Shown here piece after piece: positions 51,168-57,138 of a stretch of 57,138 nucleotides of DNA (positions are counted from its first letter, which is position 1; the number at the start of each line of letters is the position of its first letter). The notes below the pieces were generated by a model. That model saw only the letters and a list, made by a program, of their open reading frames with translations. It had not been told where the DNA came from and did not search any database. The stretch covers positions 1-57,138 of the forward strand of contig CALWLY010000022.1 in the NCBI GenBank assembly GCA_944381635.1. Reading direction: 5' to 3'. This stretch comes from an uncultured Lachnospiraceae bacterium. GTDB lineage: Bacteria > Bacillota > Clostridia > Lachnospirales > Lachnospiraceae. Position numbers and translations under genes: made by a program.

Positions 51168-52419
51168 CACGACAAACGCATGAGTAAATAAATTGTGAAC
51201 AAATCCCCTTTTATGATATGCTGAAAATAAAAAGGGGATTTGTGCTATGGAAGAATTGTTGGAGTGGATGGACTATATCGAAGATATACGACAGGAAAAG
51301 AAGGTCCGCCATAAACTAAAGGACATTATTGTCATAGTCTTGTTTGCCACATTGTCCAATGTAGACGACTGGGTGGAAATGGAGTTTTTTGCCCATTATC
51401 ATGAAGAGTACCTGAAGAAATATATCGAACTCAAAAACGGGATCCCATCCCATGATACTCTTTGCCGTGTATTTGGGATGCTGTCACCGGAAGTGCTGCA
51501 GCAGTTATATCAGAAGTGGCAGGAACTATTAAACAAAGATGAGGGAAAAGCATTAAGGAAACTGATCTGCATTGATGGGAAGACCATGCGCTCCAACAAG
51601 AGAAAAGAGGGAAAGCCGAACCACATCCTGACAGCATGGAGCCGTGAGGATGGGTTTAGTCTGGGCCAGAAGGCAGTGGATGAAAAGAGCAACGAGATCA
51701 CGGCGATCCCGGAGCTGCTGGAAAAGATCCGGATCAAAGGCCAGGTAGTAACCATAGATGCGATGGGGACACAGAAAGAGATCGCGGAAAAGATCCGAAA
51801 AAAGAAGGGGGATTATGTCCTTGCGTTAAAAGAAAATCAAAAGACATTATATGAGGATGTACGCCTGTTTTTTTGTGATGAGCAGGAGAAGGAGCAGCTA
51901 AAGAAAAGGGGAACCTACTGTAAGACCATAGAAAAAGCCCATGGGCAGACCGAGATCCGGGAGTATTACCAGACGGAGCGGATTGGGTGGCTGAGCCAGA
52001 AAAAGGAATGGGAAGGCCTGAAAAGCATAGGGATGGAGGAAAAGACCATTCAAAGGGAAGGAAAGGAAAAAAAGGAGTATCGCTATTACATCAGCAGCCT
52101 GAAAGAAGATGAGGAGTTATTCAGTCGGGCGGTGAGAGGACACTGGAGCGTGGAAAGTATGCACTGGCATTTGGATGTGACCTTTAAAGAGGATGCGAAT
52201 ACAACGTTGGATAAGCAGGCGGCAGAAAATCTGAATATCATACGGAAATGGTGTATAAGCATCCTGAAAATGGTGGAGATCTTTCGCCCCAATCTGTCCA
52301 TGAAAAAGAAACGATTTGTGATCAGCATGAATCCGGAAGAGTTTTTGGAACAGGTTTTGAGTTTTTAAAAAGCTGATTTTTGAAAATGAGGAAGGAAAAA
52401 GATTCATGCGTACGTCGTG
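51168..52419 (+). mobile_element. ISAs1-family insertion sequence
   Basis: A 1252-bp complete element. The left end CACGACAAACGCATGA is matched at the right end (reverse complement) by CACGACGTACGCATGA, 14 of 16 bases. It is flanked by a 10-bp direct duplication GGTTTCCGTG. It holds one DDE transposase gene. A hairpin, ACAAATCCCCTTTT (51199-51212) with AAAAAGGGGATTTGT (51229-51243), lies just before the transposase start and can shut off readthrough from the host gene, as in other IS elements. Confidence 0.95.
51247..52368 (+). CDS. ISAs1-family DDE transposase
   Basis: A 373-residue transposase. The N-terminal DUF4817-like/DDE_Tnp_1-associated part (RQEKKVRHKLKDIIVIVLFATLSNVDDWVEMEFFA) is typical of ISAs1. 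The catalytic residues are Asp in LICIDGKTMR (near 117), Asp in VVTIDAMGTQ (near 177) and Glu in HWSVESMHWHLDVTF (near 300). The gene appears intact, so the element could be active. The upstream hairpin partly covers its ribosome site, which would limit expression. Confidence 0.95.
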   Translation: MEELLEWMDYIEDIRQEKKVRHKLKDIIVIVLFATLSNVDDWVEMEFFAHYHEEYLKKYIELKNGIPSHDTLCRVFGMLSPEVLQQLYQKWQELLNKDEGKALRKLICIDGKTMRSNKRKEGKPNHILTAWSREDGFSLGQKAVDEKSNEITAIPELLEKIRIKGQVVTIDAMGTQKEIAEKIRKKKGDYVLALKENQKTLYEDVRLFFCDEQEKEQLKKRGTYCKTIEKAHGQTEIREYYQTERIGWLSQKKEWEGLKSIGMEEKTIQREGKEKKEYRYYISSLKEDEELFSRAVRGHWSVESMHWHLDVTFKEDANTTLDKQAAENLNIIRKWCISILKMVEIFRPNLSMKKKRFVISMNPEEFLEQVLSF

Positions 52420-52429
52420 GGTTTCCGTG
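52420..52429 (+). repeat. Target-site duplication, right copy
   Basis: GGTTTCCGTG directly after the right inverted repeat, identical to 51158-51167. Confidence 0.9.
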
Positions 52430-52802
52430 GAATCGCTGCACCATTTTACAAAAGAGGAGAAAATTTCTCTCTATCAAAGATTATATGAAGCATTAAAAGA
52501 GGATGGTTATTTCATTCTTACCGACTATTTTTCGTTAAGCGACGAAGAAGAAACGTTACACAGACAAGAGCTGGCAAGATTAAAAAAACTGCAAGGCATA
52601 ACAGATGATGAATTTTACCATTATGATACCCCACTGACAGTCCGGCATGAAATCGAAGCATTGTCATTGGGTGGTTTTTCCTCAGTGGAAATATTGGGCC
52701 ATTGGGGAGCTACGCATACTATAAAGGCAAGGAAGTAAATTTCAGTTTGCAAAAAAAATTGTCCTTTTCATTTCCTATGAAAATAAAAAATGGAGAAAGA
52801 AC

Positions 52803-53366
52803 ATGGAAAAAAACACAGAGAAAAATGTACAGGATAAAAAGTCATGGAGTATTCCCAATGCGGAAGTCTGCGAAAAATTTGAATTTCGCGATATCCGGCC
52901 GGAGGAGGGAGAGCAGGCTGCCGAGATTGAGCGCATTTGCTTTCCGCCCAACGAGGCATGTTCAAAAGAAATGATGTTAAAGCGCGTGGCTAAGGCGCCG
53001 GAATTGTTTTTGGCAGCAATAGACAGGCAGACAGGAAAAATCGCCGGATTTTTAAACGGGCTTTCCACCGCAGAAAATACGTTCCGGGATGAATTTTTTA
53101 CAAATGCAGATTTGTATGATCCTGAAGGAAAGAACGTCATGATCTTAGGATTGGACGTGCTTCCGGAGTATCGTGGACAGGGACTGGCAAGAGAACTTAT
53201 GTATCAGTACTTCCGCAGAGAATCCGCAAAGGGAAGACAGGTTATCCTGCTGACCTGTCTGGAGGCCAAGGTTGAAATGTATCGAAAAATGGGATTTTCC
53301 GACAATGGATTAGCCAACTCCACCTGGGGCGGCGAGCAGTGGCATGAGATGAGCTGTGTGATATAG
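52803..53366 (+). CDS. GNAT family N-acetyltransferase
   Basis: A 187-residue acetyltransferase. Acetyl-CoA-binding motif A is LDVLPEYRGQGLARELMYQYF (near 117-137) and motif B ends YRKMGFSDNGL (near 162). The N-terminal IRPEEGEQAAEIERICFPPNEACS is close to the arylalkylamine type branch. The acceptor, an amine or amino acid, is unknown. The first 25 residues are charged and outside the fold. GGAGAAAGAAC precedes the start. The QueG-like fragment begins two bases after its stop codon. Confidence 0.88.
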   Translation: MEKNTEKNVQDKKSWSIPNAEVCEKFEFRDIRPEEGEQAAEIERICFPPNEACSKEMMLKRVAKAPELFLAAIDRQTGKIAGFLNGLSTAENTFRDEFFTNADLYDPEGKNVMILGLDVLPEYRGQGLARELMYQYFRRESAKGRQVILLTCLEAKVEMYRKMGFSDNGLANSTWGGEQWHEMSCVI

Positions 53367-53368
53367 AA

Positions 53369-53809
53369 ATGGAAAACTACGGAATTGCATCGGTTCCGGT
53401 TCCCACTAATGAAAGCCAGAGGGACCAGAATACCGGCAGATGGCGCTCGATTATTTCTCTGAAACACGCGGCTCAGGCCGCCGGTTTGGGAACAATCGGA
53501 AGACATTCCCTGTTAATCACACCGGAGTTTGGAAGTATGGTTTGGCTGGGGGCAGTTTTGTGTGACCAGGAGCTGGAGCCGGATGACAAGCAGGAAAAAA
53601 TTTGTAATGATTGTAATTTATGCGTGAAGGCGTGCCCTGTGAATGCTTTGGAAAAATCAGAAATGAATCAGCAAAGCTGTTGGGATTTTGCCTTTGGGGA
53701 TGACAAAGAACTGCAGATTTGGAGAATAGCCTGTCATGCCTGCAGGGATATATGTCCCTATCATTTGGGCAGTGAAAATTCTGCTGTCGGGAAAAGAAAG
53801 AATACTTAA
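53369..53809 (+). pseudogene. Truncated QueG-like epoxyqueuosine reductase remnant
   Basis: 146 residues that match only the C-terminal half of QueG-type or related corrinoid/iron-sulfur reductases: SLKHAAQAAGLGTIGRHSLLITPEFGSMVWLGAVLCD, then [4Fe-4S] ligands CNDCNLCVKACP (near 78-89) and CHACRDICPY (near 123-132). The N-terminal half, including the catalytic Asp region, is missing, and the frame begins immediately after the GNAT stop with no ribosome site. It is probably a deletion remnant, although translation coupled to the GNAT gene would be possible. Confidence 0.65.
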
Positions 53810-53880
53810 TCAGAAATATGTTTAGAGAAGACGAAAAATTTTGTGCTGTTTGTGAAGCTTAGGAAATTCAAGATAATTCA

Positions 53881-53929
53881 AAAATGGTGCTGCAACGATT
53901 TTTATTGATGATCTGCAGCACCATTTTTG
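53881..53929 (+). terminator. Rho-independent terminator
   Basis: AAAATGGTGCTGCA (53881-53894) with TGCAGCACCATTTTT (53914-53928), a 14-bp stem with A and T tracts suited to both directions. Confidence 0.88.
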
Positions 53930-53939
53930 TATATAAATG

Positions 53940-53968
53940 TTTGGATTTTTTGTGTCTTGTTGTATAAT
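53940..53968 (+). promoter_or_regulatory. Promoter of the Fic gene
   Basis: TTTGGA (53940-53945), 17 bases, TATAAT (53963-53968). The start of fic is about 45 bases after the predicted transcription start. Confidence 0.65.
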
Positions 53969-54017
53969 AGAGGAAGAAAATACACAAGATAATACGCAAG
54001 TACGAGGAGGGCTTTTC

Positions 54018-55010
54018 ATGGGAGAGTATACACCGCCGTTTAAGATTACAAATGAGATATTACTGTATGTGTCATCCATTTCAGAAAAGATCGGACGTAT
54101 TACAGCAGTCAGTAATCTGGAAGCAAAGCCACAGCTGAGAAAAAACAATCGCATCAAGTCAATTCATTCATCTTTAAAAATCGAAGCAAATTCACTCTCT
54201 TTAGGACAGGTTAGGGATGTAATCAATGGCAGGACTGTGCTGGGGGAGCAAAAAGAAATCCAGGAAGTAAAAAATGCATATGCAGCTTATGAGAGACTCT
54301 CTGAAATAAATCCATATAGTATTCATGATTTGAAGGAGTTTCACAGCATTATGACAAAATATGTTGTGGAGGAATCCGGAGACTTCCGTCGAGGTGAAGA
54401 AGGTGTATTTAATGGTGATCAGTGCATTCTCATGGCACCACCGGCACAGTTTGTTCCGCAGTTAATGGATGATCTTTTTCGCTGGATGAAAAAAGCCCAA
54501 AATAGTGTTCATCCGTTGATTCTCAGCAGCGTGTTTCATTATGAATTTGTCTTTATCCATCCGTTTTCTGACGGTAATGGCAGAATGGCAAGATTGTGGC
54601 ATACTGCTATCCTTTCCAAATGGAAACCGATATTTGAATATATTCCGATAGAGAGCCAGATTGAGAAGTTTCAGGACGAATATTATGATGCGATTGCCAA
54701 GTGTCATGTGGATGGAGCTTCTACAATTTTTATCGAGTTTATGCTGTCGCAAATTGACAAGATTTTGGAGGAGGTTTCTGTTCAAATCAGAGAAGATAAT
54801 GAGCAGATTTCGGAATACATTAAAAGGCTGCTTGAAATTATGGAATACGATATTCCCTATACAAGCAAATTTCTTATGGAAAAATTGGGGTTGAAATCAA
54901 AAGAGGGATTTCGCAGAAATTATCTGCGTCCGGCAGTAGAAGGGAATTTTATCCGCATGACGATTCCTGATAAACCTAATAGCAGAAATCAGAGATATGT
55001 TAAACTTTGA
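54018..55010 (+). CDS. Fic family protein
   Basis: A 330-residue AMPylase-type enzyme. The catalytic core motif is HPFSDGNGRMARLW (near 180-193), matching HPFx(D/E)GNGRxxR. Upstream, SSLKIEANSLSL (near 55-66) has the position and form of the self-inhibitory helix, but Ala replaces the Gly/Asn usually found after the Glu. The C-terminal third is a winged-helix-like domain (IPYTSKFLMEKLGLKSKEGFRRNYLRPAVEGNFI). Such proteins modify a target by AMP transfer. ATG 54018 follows GAGGAGGGC. Moderately AT-rich, with own promoter and terminator, as in a transferred gene. Confidence 0.92.
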   Translation: MGEYTPPFKITNEILLYVSSISEKIGRITAVSNLEAKPQLRKNNRIKSIHSSLKIEANSLSLGQVRDVINGRTVLGEQKEIQEVKNAYAAYERLSEINPYSIHDLKEFHSIMTKYVVEESGDFRRGEEGVFNGDQCILMAPPAQFVPQLMDDLFRWMKKAQNSVHPLILSSVFHYEFVFIHPFSDGNGRMARLWHTAILSKWKPIFEYIPIESQIEKFQDEYYDAIAKCHVDGASTIFIEFMLSQIDKILEEVSVQIREDNEQISEYIKRLLEIMEYDIPYTSKFLMEKLGLKSKEGFRRNYLRPAVEGNFIRMTIPDKPNSRNQRYVKL

Positions 55011-55056
55011 TCCTTTTGATTTTGCATGTTCAGAATATTTAAGATCTAAGACATGA

Positions 55057-55097
55057 AATCGCTCTGTGACGAAGAAAAACTACGTCGCAGAGCGATT
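55057..55097. terminator. Perfect-stem hairpin between fic and cstA
   Basis: AATCGCTCTGTGACG (55057-55071) with CGTCGCAGAGCGATT (55083-55097), one mismatch in 15. No long T run follows on either strand, so termination is only likely. The genes are convergent. Confidence 0.55.
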
Positions 55098-55134
55098 CTG
55101 TGTCAGAGGGTGCTGCTAAAACAAAGATTTACTT

Positions 55135-56829
55135 TCATGCATTTTCTGTTTGCTTTTTCGTGGTAAACAGTTTCTTTAAGCAGCTGAATGCAACCATGAT
55201 TCCAAGAATCATAAGAAGCACTGCTACGATAAGCTGAAGACCATCTACAAGGAAGGTGGCAGTTCCGGCAGAAATATTTCCTACAAGGGAAATCATCTTC
55301 TGTACCAATGCGGTGAAGGTGACAGCCAGCATGAGGAACATAGGGATGTAGAGTGTCCATCCGGTACGACCTGTTGTTTTTAAGAAGACAGCCAGTGCAA
55401 TCAGAACAAGGGCTGCCAGCAGCTGGTTCGCAGAGCCGAACAGAGGCCATACGTTGTTGTATCCGCCGAGAGTCAGAAGGAAGCCGAAAAACAGAGTAAT
55501 GACGGTAGCAAAGTATTTATTTGTCAGCACGCGCTGGAGCGGATTCATGGCAGAAGGATCGGTGGTGTCTTTGTAGAATAATTCCTGGAAAGACATACGG
55601 CCGATTCTTGCAACGGAATCCAGAGAGGTAAGCGCCAGAGCGGAAACGCACATGGTCATAAATACGGTGGCAACCTGAACAGGGACACCGATTCTTTCCA
55701 GAAATCCCGCAACACCGGAGGAGAAGATTGCAAAAGGTGTTCCATCCGGTTTCGCGCCGTTTACAGCTACAGCACCTACAACGACCAGTGCGATGATGCC
55801 TAACAGGGATTCCACTACCATGGCTCCATAGCCTACCATCTTCATATCTTTTTCATTGCTGATGGTTTTGGAGGAAGTTCCGGAGGAAACCAGGCTGTGA
55901 AAACCGGAAACCGCACCGCAGGCGATCGTTACAAACAGGGTAGGGAACAAAGCACTGCCGTCAGCGGCATAAAAACCGTTAAATGCATTTAATTCCATAG
56001 AAGGATGAGCTACTACAACGCCGAGAACCGCGCCGATGATCATTCCAAGAAGCATGAAAGTTGTCATATAGTCGCGGGGCTGCATCAAAAGCCACATGGG
56101 AAGAACGGAGGCAAGGAAAAGATATGCCATAATAATGTAAATCCAGGCGGTTTTTGTTGCATAAATAGGAAGCTGCATTCCCACAGCAAACATCAGTACA
56201 AGAAGAGCGATGGCAATAACAGCCTTTACCCATTCTTTCATTTTTCCTACATGTTTCTGGATCAGACCGAAAATAATGGCTGCCACAATGAAAAGCATGG
56301 AAATGGAAGCGGCAGCAGAGTTGGCATAAGCGGTGGAAGCATCTGCAACTTCCGCACCAACACCTACGAATGTCCCGGCAACCATATCCGTAAAGGCTGC
56401 GATAACCAGAAGAGTAAACAGCCAGCAAAACAGCATAAACAGCCGGCGGCCTGTTTTTCCTATGTATTTTTCAATAATCATACCCATGGATTTGCCTTCG
56501 TTTTTTACGGAAGCATAGAGGGCGCCGAAATCCTGAACGGCACCAAAGAAGAGCCCTCCAATGATCAGCCATAAAAATACGGGAACCCATCCAAACACCG
56601 ATGCGAGAATCGGGCCTGTGACAGGGCCGGCTCCTGCAATAGAAGAAAACTGGTGGGAGAAAACTGTAAATTTGGAGGAGGGAACATAGTCCTGACCGTC
56701 CTCATGGGCGTAAGCAGGGGTTTTGGCTTTCGGGTCAATTCCCCATTTTTTTGCAAGCCAGCCGCCGTAAAGCAAATATCCGGCAGCCAGTGCAACAATA
56801 CCGATTAAGATAATGACTAAACTGTTCAT
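55135..56829 (-). CDS. cstA: CstA family transporter
   Basis: A 564-residue protein with about 15 membrane helices. The N-terminal motif GGWLAKKWGIDPKAKTPAY, then FSHQFSSIAGAGPVTGPILA and FFGAVQDFGALYAS are diagnostic of the carbon-starvation (CstA/YjiY) family. Characterised members import peptides or pyruvate. The length is that of the shorter Firmicute form. ATG 56829 is one codon inside the longest frame. Its neighbours do not include a LytS/LytT-type sensor pair, which often controls the family. The upstream region is full of palindromes. Confidence 0.93.
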   Translation of the reverse strand: MNSLVIILIGIVALAAGYLLYGGWLAKKWGIDPKAKTPAYAHEDGQDYVPSSKFTVFSHQFSSIAGAGPVTGPILASVFGWVPVFLWLIIGGLFFGAVQDFGALYASVKNEGKSMGMIIEKYIGKTGRRLFMLFCWLFTLLVIAAFTDMVAGTFVGVGAEVADASTAYANSAAASISMLFIVAAIIFGLIQKHVGKMKEWVKAVIAIALLVLMFAVGMQLPIYATKTAWIYIIMAYLFLASVLPMWLLMQPRDYMTTFMLLGMIIGAVLGVVVAHPSMELNAFNGFYAADGSALFPTLFVTIACGAVSGFHSLVSSGTSSKTISNEKDMKMVGYGAMVVESLLGIIALVVVGAVAVNGAKPDGTPFAIFSSGVAGFLERIGVPVQVATVFMTMCVSALALTSLDSVARIGRMSFQELFYKDTTDPSAMNPLQRVLTNKYFATVITLFFGFLLTLGGYNNVWPLFGSANQLLAALVLIALAVFLKTTGRTGWTLYIPMFLMLAVTFTALVQKMISLVGNISAGTATFLVDGLQLIVAVLLMILGIMVAFSCLKKLFTTKKQTENA

Positions 56830-56875
56830 CAATACTCACCGTCTGTAATACAGACAACTCCTTTCTCAAAATAAC

Positions 56876-57127
56876 TTTCGCAATTCCTTAAGGAAAACAA
56901 GATAAAAGTGTGCGCATCCACAGCGGAGCGCCTTTTTTTATACGGCTGGGAATGAAGTTTGCAGTCGTATAAATAAGTGTGCGCTGCAGCGCACACTCGC
57001 GCCGAAGCGCGGCTGCGTCAGCAATCATTTTCCGGGTAATCTCTGATTGCCTGAGCGCTGAGTGCGCATCCACAGCGGAGCGCCTTTTTTATATGGCTGG
57101 GAATGGAGTTCCCAGCCATATAAAAAA
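56876..57127. repeat. Palindromic repeat array at the window end
   Basis: GTGCGCATCCACAGCGGAGC begins a direct repeat of about 50 bp found twice, 56910-56959 and 57062-57110, with few changes. Each copy runs into a hairpin: ATACGGCTG/CAGTCGTAT, and ATATGGCTGGGAA (57091-57103) with TTCCCAGCCATAT (57109-57121) plus an A run. Between them lies a 22-bp perfect palindrome whose half is AGTGTGCGCTG (56976-56997), and a stem TCAGCAATCA/TGATTGCCTGA (57018-57053). The strongest hairpin can end transcription. No gene is seen in the 309 bases upstream of cstA. Confidence 0.75.
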
Positions 57128-57138
57128 AGCTTTCGTCT

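Larger units (their letters stand above)
50826..52738 (+). pseudogene. Class I SAM methyltransferase, split by an insertion sequence
   Basis: The 5' part (50826-51167) encodes FYPFTASCLPMEQ and LLDLGCGTGLELEYYFR, motif I of SAM-dependent methyltransferases, then GIDLAEGMLAELKRKF. Codon 114 is followed by the IS. The 3' part resumes at 52430 as VESLHHFTKEEKISLYQRLYE, then EDGYFILTDYF to the stop at 52738. Removing the IS and one copy of the 10-bp target duplication restores one open frame of 216 residues with no other damage. The insertion is therefore recent. The protein as it stands lacks the methyl-acceptor half. Confidence 0.9.

Overview
This window reads as chromosomal DNA from a low-to-mid GC Firmicute, most likely a gut Lachnospiraceae of the Blautia type. 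The support is the gene content (TM1266-type hydrogenase regulator, M-box with MgtA, EFR1-type ferredoxin, a DUF6062-like protein, a MetH activation-domain homolog), strong AGGAGG ribosome binding sites and TTGACA/TATAAT promoters. The genus is an inference. I saw no rRNA, tRNA, CRISPR array or prophage.

Layout. 1-1.0 kb: an ECF S-type membrane protein and a small hydrogenase-system regulator on the minus strand. 1.4-10.8 kb: a protein quality-control block on the plus strand, tig-clpP-clpX-lon-ysxC, then an AI-2E family permease, truA and a VanZ-like protein. 11-13.6 kb: an aldose-epimerase-like protein, a histidine phosphatase and a divergent MetH activation-domain homolog. 13.6-17.1 kb: a copper-type operon made of an Rrf2 regulator with a Cys-rich insertion and CopA fused in frame to a CopZ-like domain that has its own ribosome binding site. 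17.1-29.1 kb: two paralogous MarR-ABC-ABC exporter cassettes on either side of an AraC regulator, a GH2 glycosidase and a PH-domain protein. 29.4-33.7 kb: a small membrane protein, YbjQ, and a magnesium unit (M-box riboswitch, small ORF, mgtA, small membrane protein). 33.8-39.3 kb: YitT, inositol monophosphatase, CLC antiporter, flavodoxin-ferredoxin, a Thr/Glu-rich membrane protein and an SGNH hydrolase. 39.5-43.4 kb: a sulfatase divergent from a MocR regulator, followed by an A24-peptidase-like membrane protein. 43.6-47.7 kb: an acidic anchored protein, TetR, a DUF6062-like protein and a uracil permease. 48.1-50.8 kb: a GntR-eda-kdgK operon for 2-keto-3-deoxygluconate use. 50.8-57.1 kb: a methyltransferase gene split by an ISAs1-type insertion sequence, a GNAT, a truncated QueG-like protein, Fic, CstA and a palindromic repeat array.

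The most interesting non-genic item is a dispersed palindromic element of about 160 bp found twice in opposite orientations (29137-29301 and 37808-37967). Its flanks are conserved, while its terminal hairpins share no sequence yet are both strongly self-complementary. Other points of interest are the CopA/CopZ fusion with a perfect internal Shine-Dalgarno, the three CxC motifs inside the DNA-binding domain of the adjacent Rrf2 protein, promoters overlapped by palindromes, an in-frame six-copy 15-bp repeat in an ABC exporter, and a cleanly reversible IS insertion.
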